Shown in pieces: positions 7,888-15,872 of a stretch of 64,000 nt of DNA. The notes under the pieces are model-generated. The model saw only the letters and a program-made list of their open reading frames with translations. It was not told where the DNA came from and searched no databases. The stretch spans positions 310,001 to 374,000 of the forward strand of contig CAWIZY010000009.1 in assembly GCA_963840725.1 (NCBI GenBank). The letters are read 5' to 3'. A program made the position numbers and the translations under genes. Numbering within the stretch: the first letter of the stretch is position 1; every line of letters starts with the position of its first letter. The DNA is from CAVWDU01 sp963840725. GTDB lineage: Bacteria; Pseudomonadota; Gammaproteobacteria; Pseudomonadales; Halieaceae.

Positions 7888-8805
7888 GTGCTTGCGTATA
7901 TCTCCCACCCGCAATGTCACTGGCATGAAATGGGGCCCCATCATCCGGAAAGGCCCGCCCGACTCGCCGCGATTGAAGACCGATTGCGTGCGAGCGGGCT
8001 TGACATGGCCATGCAGCAGTACGATGCGCCCAGGGCTGGGAAGGAATTTCTAGGACTGGCGCATGACAGCGCCTACATCGACGCGGTAATAGCAGCCGTC
8101 CCCGTCGGTGGGCTGGTGTGGCTGGACGGTGATACGGCCATGAACCCGCATTCCCTGGACGCGGCCATGCGCGCAGCCGGCGCCGTGCAAATGGGTGTCG
8201 ATCTGGTAATGACAGACCGCGCGAAGCGGGTCTTCTGTGCCGTGCGCCCGCCCGGACACCACGCTGAGCGGCACCGGGCCATGGGATTCTGCCTGTTCAA
8301 CAACGCGGCGCTGGGCGCGCTGCACGCGGTTACCGCGCACGGACTTCAGCGCGTTGCGATCGTCGATTTTGACGTCCACCACGGCAACGGTACCGAAGAT
8401 ATCGTGGCCGGGGACGATCGCATACTGTTCTGTTCCACCTTCCAGCATCCGTTTTACCCGCACACGGGTGTCGATTGTGACGCTGCCAACGTCGTCAATT
8501 CACCACTGCCCGCCGGTACCGGCGGCAGCGGGTTTCGCGAGGCGATCGAGGCTCATTGGCTGCCGCGCCTGGCCGAGTTCGCGCCGGAACTGATCATCGT
8601 GTCTGCGGGTTTCGATGCGCACCGAGCCGATGAGATGGGAGGTTTAGACCTGGTCGAGGAGGATTACGCCTGGGTGACCGGGCGCCTTGTCGAGCAGGCC
8701 GCAGCCAGCGCCGGCGGGCGTATCGTGTCGGCGCTGGAGGGCGGGTATGAGCTGCAGGCCCTGGCGCGCAGCGTCGAGGCCCACCTGAAAGCCCTGTTGG
8801 GGTAG
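7888..8805 (+). CDS. Histone deacetylase family protein (acetylpolyamine/lysine deacetylase-like)
   Basis: A zinc-dependent deacetylase of 305 residues. Conserved elements appear in order: HPERPARL, RPPGHHAERHRAMGFCLFNN (catalytic His pair), VDFDVHHGNGTEDI (Asp/His zinc ligands) and SAGFDAHRADEMGG (second Asp). Bacterial members deacetylate polyamines, acetoin-related substrates or proteins; which applies here cannot be told. GTG 7888 is preceded by GAGGAG, 11 nt away. It lies downstream of the WS/DGAT gene on the same strand with a 165-nt gap, so co-transcription is possible. Downstream is a strong inverted repeat before the convergent cti gene. Confidence 0.88.
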   Translation: MLAYISHPQCHWHEMGPHHPERPARLAAIEDRLRASGLDMAMQQYDAPRAGKEFLGLAHDSAYIDAVIAAVPVGGLVWLDGDTAMNPHSLDAAMRAAGAVQMGVDLVMTDRAKRVFCAVRPPGHHAERHRAMGFCLFNNAALGALHAVTAHGLQRVAIVDFDVHHGNGTEDIVAGDDRILFCSTFQHPFYPHTGVDCDAANVVNSPLPAGTGGSGFREAIEAHWLPRLAEFAPELIIVSAGFDAHRADEMGGLDLVEEDYAWVTGRLVEQAAASAGGRIVSALEGGYELQALARSVEAHLKALLG

Positions 8806-9124
8806 CCCGCTTCGCCCCGATATCCACCCGGTGAATTCGACGTTTGCCGGAAACCTCGCATCACCTATACCGGAATCGTCATCTTTTTTCCTGGATTCGC
8901 GAAAGCAGTCACGATCCGAGGCGTCGGTAGGAGAACTGCTTTTCACCAAGCGGATATCGGGCCGCGACTGAAAAGCAGTTCTCCTGGCGCCGCCGTAGTG
9001 CGGCCGTGCCGGCCCTTGTTCAAAAGCGCATTACCCCGTGTCCGGCGAGGAACCAGATCAGGCTTAGACGCTGTAATGCGATCTCTCTTGAACCCCGGGC
9101 CAACGAATCGCTGAGATGTTGCGG
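8806..9124. other. Convergent intergenic region
   Basis: This lies between the ends of the deacetylase and cti genes. It contains the 17-bp perfect inverted repeat at 8929-8985, described separately. No gene is supported in the remainder; minus-strand open frames overlap the deacetylase end and have no recognisable features. Confidence 0.5.
8929..8985. repeat. 17-bp perfect inverted repeat, possible bidirectional terminator
   Basis: AGGAGAACTGCTTTTCA at 8929-8945 is exactly complementary to 8969-8985, with a 23-nt loop. It sits between two converging genes. There is no run of T after either arm, so if it ends transcription it is not a classical intrinsic terminator. It could instead be a palindromic repeat family member. 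Confidence 0.6.
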
Positions 9125-11467
9125 CTAGTAACCCTTGTACCGACTGTAGTCGAACAGACCGGAGGCAAGGCCTTCGGCGGCGCGCTGTGCGCCGTGGAGC
9201 TTGTCGCTTACCTGCCAGAACCAGGGTGCATTCCTGGCCACCCCGTAGTCGGCCAGTAACCGATCATAGTCCGCTGTGGAGTCAAGCGAGGTCACCCGCG
9301 TGACGAAGTCGGGCAGGCGGTTCGCGTTGACCTGAAAAAACTGGTTGGGGTAGGCGCCGATGAAACCGCTTGTCACCGTCAGGTAGTCTTCATCCGGCAG
9401 GCGGCGTTTATCTTCTGAGAAGATCTGGGCGATATTGGAATACCCCGAGTTGCGGATGACGGTAAATACCTCGTCACTGGTGTCGCCGATAACATTCAGG
9501 AAGCTTACGTTGGGCATGAAGCGGTTGTGGGCGCCGGCGGTATCTTCCAGCTGTTGCAGCAATGTGGCTGTAGCGCGGGCATTGGCTTCGCGGTAGTCGC
9601 GATCGCTTGCCGCGGCACCGAAAATAGTGCGGCGAAGCGTGGTCAGGAATTCCGCCTTCGGATCATCGGTCTCGAAGTCTATACCCGTTTGCGCAATCTG
9701 CGCCACGTCGGCTTTCCTGAGGTGATCAAGCACGCCGCTCGGCGCATCACGGTACCAGTGATTCGCCAGCGAGCGCCGATCCTCTTGTGGCATGTAGACG
9801 AGGAAATTGATTTCTCCCTCCATACGCAAAAAATCCATGTAGAGCCTGGATTCCAGCTGGTGGGCGGCCGAGCCGAAGACATCGAAGCCGGCGACGAGCA
9901 GGTAGTGAATGCGTTCCAGCAGCGGGTAGTCGATGACCCACGCCGTCTTCGGGATGTCGCCGACGAAACCCTTGACCACCGAGGCCGTGTCGAAGTGGCG
10001 GAATATGGTCAGCGCCGCGTTGGGGTTGCGTCCATCACCCTTCCATATCGAGCTGTAGTCCATGGCGAGTTGATCCCGTTCAAGCTGCGCGGCCGTGTAC
10101 TCGGACTTGGCCTTGAGATAGCTTGCCTGGGCGCGGGCGTACTTCCGCCACGAGAGCAGGTCGATAACGGTGCCGGTCTTGGGTTGTGGCAGGCGCAGGT
10201 TTTCGCTCTCGCGCGCCAGCGCGCGCTGGTCGTTCTCGAGGTCGATGAACGCCGGATCCTCGAACGCCACCCAGAAATGCTCCTCGATGACGCTGAGTGC
10301 GATTCTGCCGCGACAAACCGGGCCCTTGATGAAGTTCATGATTGTGAACTGGGCTTCGTCGAGCAGGAACTCGTAGCGTGAACGGGGAGGAATCTCCCGG
10401 AAAACATGGAACGGGTTGGCCTCCTCGAGCGAACGGTAGCCGGGTACCTCGGTGACGGCGTATTCCGGTTCCAGGAACAGTTCGCGATACCGAGACATGC
10501 GTTTTGTATCCAGCAGGTAGGGCATGTGGGTCTTGCGAAGAGGCGTCACCGGCATTCGCTGCAGGCGGTAGTACACACGGCGCGTGCCGGGATCGTCGTA
10601 GGGCCGTCTCGTGGCGATGATATCCAGTGGTTTGCCCGGCGGTGTGCGCGAGCGCACGAGGCGGAACCAGGCGGGGTCGGGGGTCTCCGTAAAGTGGAGA
10701 CTGGCGAGAAACAGGTGCTCATACAGGTACCGGGCCATCAGCTGCTGCCGGTTGTCGCCCCCGTTGAGGAACCGCTCCCAGGCGTCCAGGGCTTCCTGTT
10801 CAGTCGCGTCCAGAGGCGTCAGCGGCGGTGCCGGGGCGCCGTCCTCCAACCAGGCGATCATGGCTTCGTGCTCGTCGCTGGGCAGTCCCGGCAGGCCGTA
10901 GGGCATGCCCCACAACGGGTAATCGCTCTGGAAGTCGGTGAACTCTTCAGCCGTGGGGCATTGCTGGTCACGGTTCAGGGAGAAGTCGAACCCGGCGGGC
11001 AACGGCCCCTCACTGGCCAGGGGGTGAGCCTGCTTCAACAACAGTGTGCGGTAGAGGACGCTCTGCTCCTTTCCCTCCGGTTGCAGCACGGGGTAGAAGT
11101 CCATTTTGCGCCACTCACGAACGGTCTGGGCATCGTCGAACAGACGTGTGGTCGGCGCAGCTGCCAGCCTGCCACCATCGTACACCAGGGCTTTGCTGGC
11201 TCCTCGCTCCAGGCCCTCGTGGGCTTCCATCTTGAGTTGGCAGGGCGCATCGTAACAGCCGTGACACACCATACAGCGCCGGCTGAGGATGTCGCTCGCC
11301 TGCAGCGCCGTGGCGTTGCTGCCTGCCCGGGCCCCGGTGGGGGAAACGATAGCCAGGGCAGCGCCGACGACCAGGTGGACCGCCAGCAGCCTGAAAGGGT
11401 CGTGGGGCGAGAGCCCCCGGCAGGCGCGCGTCACGACAGCGACAGCAGTGCCCGGGAACCAGTTCAT
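9125..11467 (-). CDS. cti: Fatty acid cis/trans isomerase
   Basis: A periplasmic heme enzyme of 780 residues, close to the length of Pseudomonas Cti. It converts cis-unsaturated phospholipid acyl chains to trans in response to solvents or heat. An N-terminal hydrophobic segment acts as signal sequence, and CMVCHGC at residues 65-70 provides the c-type heme site. Family-typical stretches include AWLEDGAPAP, YRYLYEHLFLASLHF-like ARYLYEHLFLASLHF, GPVCRGRIALSVIEEHFWVAF and PNVSFLNVIGD. Its ATG overlaps the stop of the upstream DJ-1/PfpI gene as ATGA, so the two are translationally coupled, a pairing that may reflect shared stress induction. Confidence 0.92.
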   Translation of the reverse strand: MNWFPGTAVAVVTRACRGLSPHDPFRLLAVHLVVGAALAIVSPTGARAGSNATALQASDILSRRCMVCHGCYDAPCQLKMEAHEGLERGASKALVYDGGRLAAAPTTRLFDDAQTVREWRKMDFYPVLQPEGKEQSVLYRTLLLKQAHPLASEGPLPAGFDFSLNRDQQCPTAEEFTDFQSDYPLWGMPYGLPGLPSDEHEAMIAWLEDGAPAPPLTPLDATEQEALDAWERFLNGGDNRQQLMARYLYEHLFLASLHFTETPDPAWFRLVRSRTPPGKPLDIIATRRPYDDPGTRRVYYRLQRMPVTPLRKTHMPYLLDTKRMSRYRELFLEPEYAVTEVPGYRSLEEANPFHVFREIPPRSRYEFLLDEAQFTIMNFIKGPVCRGRIALSVIEEHFWVAFEDPAFIDLENDQRALARESENLRLPQPKTGTVIDLLSWRKYARAQASYLKAKSEYTAAQLERDQLAMDYSSIWKGDGRNPNAALTIFRHFDTASVVKGFVGDIPKTAWVIDYPLLERIHYLLVAGFDVFGSAAHQLESRLYMDFLRMEGEINFLVYMPQEDRRSLANHWYRDAPSGVLDHLRKADVAQIAQTGIDFETDDPKAEFLTTLRRTIFGAAASDRDYREANARATATLLQQLEDTAGAHNRFMPNVSFLNVIGDTSDEVFTVIRNSGYSNIAQIFSEDKRRLPDEDYLTVTSGFIGAYPNQFFQVNANRLPDFVTRVTSLDSTADYDRLLADYGVARNAPWFWQVSDKLHGAQRAAEGLASGLFDYSRYKGY

Positions 11468-12150
11468 TCTGCCGGGCCCGGGGCGTCCATCCCCTTGTTT
11501 AATTCAGCAAGAAACGGATCGTCGTCGGCATCGGCGTGCCAGGTATATTCCGCCGCAGCACACACCTGCTCGGCGACAGGCCCGCCAAACAGGCGTTCGA
11601 TCAGAGCCACAGCCATGTCCATACCCGCCGATACACCGGAGGCCGTGGCGATATCGCCTTCGTCGACCCAGCGCGCCTGCTCGATCCAATCGGTGGTGTC
11701 CGATTGCGCGGCGACAAGAGCGAAAAACTGTTTGTTGCTTGTCGCCCTGCGTCCTGTAAGTAGCCCCGCCTTCGCCAGCAGCGCGGCACCGGTGCACACC
11801 GACGCGGTCACCCGGGCGGACCCGGCGCGTGCCGCGAGGAAATCCAGCAGGCGCTGGTCCTCGAGCGCAGGGAAGGTACCGACGCCGCCGGGCACGAGGA
11901 GGATATCCAGCGGCGGCGCATCGGTGAATCCGTAGTCGGCGAGCACCTGTGGACCGGCGTCCACGGCGTTACCCATGGCGGCGGGGACGGGCCCCGGCTC
12001 GCCGGCGAGCAGGTGAATGCTTACCCGGCCGTCGCCTACCAGTGAGAACATTTCCAGGGGACCGAACAGGTCGAGCATCTCAAACCCGGGGTAGAGTATT
12101 GCCCCGATGGCCATCGGGACGGTGTCGGACCCGCGTGAGTCGCTAGTCAT
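11464..12150 (-). CDS. DJ-1/PfpI family protein, isonitrile hydratase-like
   Basis: A 228-residue flavodoxin-like DJ-1/PfpI protein. It has ILYPGFEMLDLFGPLEMF near the N-terminus, LLVPGGVGTF, and the nucleophile elbow ASVCTGAALLAKAGLLTGRRAT with the catalytic cysteine. This pattern is closest to cyclohexyl-isocyanide hydratase (InhA) and to the sensory domain of GlxA regulators, but there is no AraC-type helix-turn-helix, so it is a stand-alone enzyme. The start at 12150 has GAGAG about 8 nt upstream. It overlaps cti by the ATGA junction. Substrate in vivo is uncertain; it may be a stress or glyoxalase-type function. Confidence 0.8.
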   Translation of the reverse strand: MTSDSRGSDTVPMAIGAILYPGFEMLDLFGPLEMFSLVGDGRVSIHLLAGEPGPVPAAMGNAVDAGPQVLADYGFTDAPPLDILLVPGGVGTFPALEDQRLLDFLAARAGSARVTASVCTGAALLAKAGLLTGRRATSNKQFFALVAAQSDTTDWIEQARWVDEGDIATASGVSAGMDMAVALIERLFGGPVAEQVCAAAEYTWHADADDDPFLAELNKGMDAPGPAE

Positions 12151-12279
12151 ATTCTGCTCTCTTTGTACCCTTCCGGCCACCACCCGCGATGGGAAGGCAC
12201 GCGCGCGTCCCGGCCGGGATGCGCAGGAGCGGCCTGCTCCGCGTCGGCTTGCGGGACACACGCACCCGCCGGGCTGGTG

Positions 12280-12960
12280 TCAGGGGCGTATCGCCGTGTC
12301 CAGCCCTTTGCGCAGCTTCTTGCCCCAGGCTTTCAGTATCCGGTCGGCTTCGGCCTTGTTGGTAACCCCGTTGCTCCATTGCAGGCTGCCGCCGTAGTCC
12401 GTCGCCCGCCGGCGATCGATGGCGCGGAACAGAACGTCACCTGTGTGCCCGTCGAAGCCTTCGAGCACCAGCGTCATCCGGCCCGCCTCCGTGGTATAGG
12501 TACGGTTGATGCCGGCGCTCATCGTGTCGGGTGCGCTGACATCGAGGTCGACAATACTTGGGCGCAGGACTAGCACGGAATCGTTGTCGCCGAACTCTTC
12601 AACGATCTCGTAGGGGGGTGGCTCCAGTAGAGCGGCTTGAAAGTATTTATCGCATTCACTGCCAAGGGTGTCTTCGATGCGGTCGACGTCATCTTCGGTG
12701 ACACGGTTATTGAGCGTCACGCGATTGGAGTTCTGGTCGCGTAGCCAGTTCTTGCGAAACGACACCTCACAGTCAACTATACCGACCTTGTCGTAACCCG
12801 TCAGGGTGACGCCGCGCTTGGCGTAAACCTCGGTGAAGTCGCTGTTGGGTACCAGCGCGAGTCCGTCGGGGCTCTCGGCGGGCGGTTTGCTATTGGCGCA
12901 GGCACCGATGACGAGTGTGGCGGCCAGCGCCAGGGTAGGGTGAACGGCACTCCGGAACAT
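12280..12960 (-). CDS. DUF3313-like lipoprotein
   Basis: A 226-residue predicted lipoprotein with lipobox VIGAC, so it should be anchored after cleavage at Cys21. The mature part contains LRPSIVDLDVSAPDT and TYTTEAGRMTLVLEGFDGHTGDVLFRAIDRR, which resemble DUF3313 proteins. No function is established for these. One additional cysteine pair (VDCEVSF and GSECDKYF) may form a disulfide. It is about 130 nt upstream of the DJ-1 gene on the same strand, but the gap and the absence of overlap make an operon uncertain. Confidence 0.72.
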   Translation of the reverse strand: MFRSAVHPTLALAATLVIGACANSKPPAESPDGLALVPNSDFTEVYAKRGVTLTGYDKVGIVDCEVSFRKNWLRDQNSNRVTLNNRVTEDDVDRIEDTLGSECDKYFQAALLEPPPYEIVEEFGDNDSVLVLRPSIVDLDVSAPDTMSAGINRTYTTEAGRMTLVLEGFDGHTGDVLFRAIDRRRATDYGGSLQWSNGVTNKAEADRILKAWGKKLRKGLDTAIRP

Positions 12961-13041
12961 CGACTGACTCCTTCTTCCATGCGAGAAACCTCGCGGGAGT
13001 GTAGACCATAACCGATGCGGGTGACAGTGCTCGCGTGCGCG

Positions 13042-13452
13042 TCAGTCGCTCGCGGCCGCCTCGGACTCCGGGGCCAAAGCGGACGCACGGTGGGCGGCGT
13101 ACGCGAGCCGCGTGACCACCGTGTGCCACTTGATCATGTCGTCCCGGGAGGTGTCGTGCAGTTCCAGGCCTATCCAGTGATCGCTGCTGTCGTCTACCGG
13201 CTTTGACCACTTTGCCTGCCCGACCAGCGCGACTTCTTCCGTCCAGTCGTCCAGTGGTGCGGCAATGTTCAGGGTGCAGCCCGCCGGTATGGCCTGTGGT
13301 ACCCGCAGCAACAGGCCACCAACCGAGACATCGACCGTCTCGCAGCGCAGGATCGGGTTCTCGGATTCGCGCCGGAAACCGGGCCGTACCACCTCGATGT
13401 AGATTGCCCGCTCGACGCTGTAGCGTTCGTGCTTTCTTCTCTCTGTTGTCAA
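13042..13452 (-). CDS. PilZ domain protein
   Basis: A 136-residue single PilZ domain likely to bind cyclic di-GMP. Both signature elements are present: RKHER (RxxxR) near the N-terminus and DVSVGG (DxSxxG) about 40 residues later. The preferred start is TTG 13452, because GGAGGG lies exactly 8 nt upstream; reading further back in frame gives an unconserved extension. A TATACT box at 13500-13505 on the minus strand could be its -10. It would be a cytoplasmic c-di-GMP effector, with partner unknown. No cyclase or phosphodiesterase is nearby. Confidence 0.82.
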   Translation of the reverse strand: MTTERRKHERYSVERAIYIEVVRPGFRRESENPILRCETVDVSVGGLLLRVPQAIPAGCTLNIAAPLDDWTEEVALVGQAKWSKPVDDSSDHWIGLELHDTSRDDMIKWHTVVTRLAYAAHRASALAPESEAAASD

Positions 13453-13800
13453 GTCTGGCGCCCTCCGGAACCGCCCAATGGATGTCTCCCAGCTCTGCGA
13501 GTATAGTGAACGCGGTCTCAGTTCCAGAGAGAAAACCGGGTTTTTCTCCAGATATTCAGCCGGTTCTCGCCGGCCTGGCAGCCTCATCGGGTTCAGTGCG
13601 ATCCTGCTGCCAGGTCAGCGTGCGGCGGAGGGGGCGGTGTTCGTGATTATCAGCTACAGGTCCGAGTGCGGCATGGCGGGCGGGTTCGCTCACCCGCTGA
13701 GTTCGCAGGGCGCGCTCTCGGATATCCATCGGCGTGACTTGCTGGCCGATGCGTCCAGCTGTGCTCATTCGCTGCTGGCCGTTGCTGTCGGTGCACGATC
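13453..13800. other. Divergent intergenic region (pilZ / SDR)
   Basis: No gene is supported. The part next to the PilZ gene has a minus-strand TATACT at 13505-13500 without a good -35. Plus-strand open frames reach into the SDR gene start but lack ribosome binding sites and resemblance to known proteins. Confidence 0.45.
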
Positions 13801-14655
13801 GTGAGTCGGCCGCAGACAGTACTCCTGGTCGGCTGCGGCGATCTGGGTGTGCGCGTGGCTGCAGGATTACCCGACGATGGCTACCGCTCACTGGGCGTGC
13901 GTCGATCACCGGAGAAACTGCCTGTCCAACTGCGGGGCCCTGCCGCTGACTACAGCCGGCCCGGACAGCTCGGATTCATCGTCGACCTGGCACCTGACGT
14001 CGTCGTTGCAACGTTTGTCCCGACCCGGTTTTCCGACGCGGGCTACCGAGCCGGCTTCCGCGACGCGATGGCAAACCTGGTGGACGTACTCGCCGTCTGC
14101 AATCCGCGCCTGACGATCATGGTGTCCAGCACCCGGGTTTACGCCGAGCGGGACGGCGGTTGGGTGGACGAGACCTCTGCGCTGGCAGTCGGGGAACCGC
14201 GTTCGGCGGCGATAATCGAGGCTGAGTCGCGGCTGCTGTCGTCCGGCCTCGGTGCCGCGGTGGTCAGGTTCGGCGGCATCTATGGCGATCCGAACGGCAG
14301 GTTATTGGACCGGGTTGCATCCGGCCGGCTCAGCGCTGCCTCACCGAGGCGGTTTACCAACAGGATCCACCGGGACGATGCGGCGGGATTCCTGGCCCAC
14401 CTCATCACCCGGGACGATGTGTCGACCGGTATGGTGTACAACGGCGTGGACGACTGCCCCGCGCCGGCACACGAGGTAGAGAGCTGGCTCGCGGACCGGC
14501 TCGGGGTAACGTCACGGGAGTACGTGCCAGGCGCGGCCGCGGGACACAAACGATGCCGCAATCTCGCCCTGCACCGCAGCGGCTATCGTATGCGATATCC
14601 CGATTATCGGGCGGGCTATGGTGAGGTTCTGCAGAGGCGGCGTGACGGACAGTGA
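13801..14655 (+). CDS. NAD-dependent epimerase/dehydratase (YeeZ-like SDR)
   Basis: An extended short-chain dehydrogenase of 284 residues. The dinucleotide-binding loop VLLVGCGDLGVRVAAGL replaces the usual GxxGxxG spacing in the manner of YeeZ-type proteins. The catalytic region reads MVSSTRVYAERDGGWVDE, with a shortened active-site arrangement (SSTxVYG-like), and FGGIYGDP follows. The start is GTG 13801. The likely substrate is a nucleotide sugar or unknown; YeeZ itself is uncharacterised. The alpha/beta hydrolase gene follows on the same strand after 165 nt. Confidence 0.75.
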   Translation: MSRPQTVLLVGCGDLGVRVAAGLPDDGYRSLGVRRSPEKLPVQLRGPAADYSRPGQLGFIVDLAPDVVVATFVPTRFSDAGYRAGFRDAMANLVDVLAVCNPRLTIMVSSTRVYAERDGGWVDETSALAVGEPRSAAIIEAESRLLSSGLGAAVVRFGGIYGDPNGRLLDRVASGRLSAASPRRFTNRIHRDDAAGFLAHLITRDDVSTGMVYNGVDDCPAPAHEVESWLADRLGVTSREYVPGAAAGHKRCRNLALHRSGYRMRYPDYRAGYGEVLQRRRDGQ

Positions 14656-14781
14656 GTGCACTATCCGGCAGGACGTTGCGCCGGGCAGACAGGAATGGCA
14701 GGCACGTCCCCGGGCGGCCAGCTCACCCATGCACTGGCTGCCCGGCAGGTGTGGCAGGGGCTTTGCGACGGGAATGACGGG

Positions 14782-14808
14782 AAAAAAAAGGGAGCGCCGG
14801 AGCGCTCC
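14782..14808 (-). terminator. Minus-strand intrinsic-terminator-like hairpin
   Basis: Read on the minus strand, GGAGCGC-TCCG-GCGCTCC forms a 7-bp perfect stem followed directly by C and eight T. This is a textbook intrinsic terminator. It would stop leftward transcription, for example read-through from putA across the hydrolase. On the plus strand the same hairpin ends immediately before the AGGAGG of the hydrolase gene and could affect its translation. Confidence 0.6.
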
Positions 14809-14820
14809 AGGAGGGATACG

Positions 14821-15852
14821 ATGGTGCCTTCAATCAAGCATACGCGAGCTGGTCGGTATTCGGATCACCGTGATTCCGAGCGCGATCGACGCATCACCGG
14901 TCGCGCACCGGCGGCCCGGGGTTATCGACACAGGCCCGGCTGGTGGCGAGGGCTTTACCGAGTGTTACCGGCTGTTCTGGTGGTCATGGCTTGCGCTGGC
15001 GTGTCCAACGGGGCGGCTGCCTACGATCCCGTGAGCGAGGACCCGGTGCCCGATCCTGAGCACCCGCCCACCATCATGGAATTGTCGGTTTCCAGCGACG
15101 GCATGCGACTGCCGGGTCTCATCTACATCGCCAACGGACCCGGCCCGCACCCCACAGTGGTGCTGCTGCACGGTATTCCAGGCAATGAGAAGAACCTCGA
15201 TATCGCCCAGGCCCTGCGCCGCGCCGGATTCAACGTGTTGTTTTTTCACTACCGGGGTGCGTGGGGTGCCGAAGGCAGCTACTCCGTCCTGCAGGTGGCG
15301 GACGATGCCCTGGCGGCGCTTGCCCTGTTGCAGGAGCCGGGGAATGCGACCCGTTACCGGGTCGACCCCGAGCGGCTGTCGCTGCTCGGCCATTCACTCG
15401 GCGGGTTCGCCTCGCTGCGGGCTGGCAGCCAGTCCGCGGACGTGCGCTGCGTGGGTGCTATCGCGCCGGCCAACTTCGGTGCGAGAGCCGCCGGCATCGG
15501 CAGCGGCGACGAGGGTGCGGAGGCGTTTCTCGACTATGCAGACACCCTGTACATGTTGCGGGACTTCGACGGCGAACGCCTGCGCCGGCAATTGCTTGGG
15601 GCCGCACCGAAAGAGATCGATACGCGGCTCTTCGCCGACGGATTGAAGGGAAAAACCGTGCTCATGGTGGCCGGAGACCGCGACCGGGTCACCCTGCCCG
15701 AGGTGACTTTTCACCCGGTGGTGGCCGCCTATAACGAGGCGGGCGGCATCAGGCTGCGCAGTCGTGTGATCAGCGGGGACCACTCCTTTTCCTGGAGCCG
15801 ATTGGCGTTGACCCGTCTGATTCTCGACTGGTACACCGAGGAGTGCCGTTAA
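14821..15852 (+). CDS. Secreted or membrane-anchored alpha/beta hydrolase
   Basis: A serine hydrolase of 343 residues. The start at 14821 has AGGAGG 6 nt upstream. A basic leader of about 45 residues precedes a hydrophobic segment (VLPAVLVVMACAGVSNGAAA), suggesting export or an inner-membrane anchor. The fold is marked by VVLLHGIPGNEKNLD (oxyanion loop), FFHYRGAWGAEGSYS, the nucleophile elbow LLGHSLGGFAS (Ser), an acid in VAGDRDRVT and a C-terminal His in ISGDHSFSW. It resembles esterase/peptidase-like hydrolases of the alpha/beta family; substrate unknown. It converges on putA with a gap of about 20 nt. Confidence 0.82.
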   Translation: MVPSIKHTRAGRYSDHRDSERDRRITGRAPAARGYRHRPGWWRGLYRVLPAVLVVMACAGVSNGAAAYDPVSEDPVPDPEHPPTIMELSVSSDGMRLPGLIYIANGPGPHPTVVLLHGIPGNEKNLDIAQALRRAGFNVLFFHYRGAWGAEGSYSVLQVADDALAALALLQEPGNATRYRVDPERLSLLGHSLGGFASLRAGSQSADVRCVGAIAPANFGARAAGIGSGDEGAEAFLDYADTLYMLRDFDGERLRRQLLGAAPKEIDTRLFADGLKGKTVLMVAGDRDRVTLPEVTFHPVVAAYNEAGGIRLRSRVISGDHSFSWSRLALTRLILDWYTEECR

Positions 15853-15872
15853 CCGACGTTCCCACGGTGCCG

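Noticed and set aside
10406..11935. 509-codon plus-strand open frame over cti and the DJ-1 gene
   Set aside because: It lies antisense to two well-supported genes and has low-complexity, arginine/serine-rich sequence without motifs.
13500..13505. Promoter of the PilZ gene (TATACT)
   Set aside because: A good -10 but no convincing -35 at 16-18 nt, so it is not listed as a feature.
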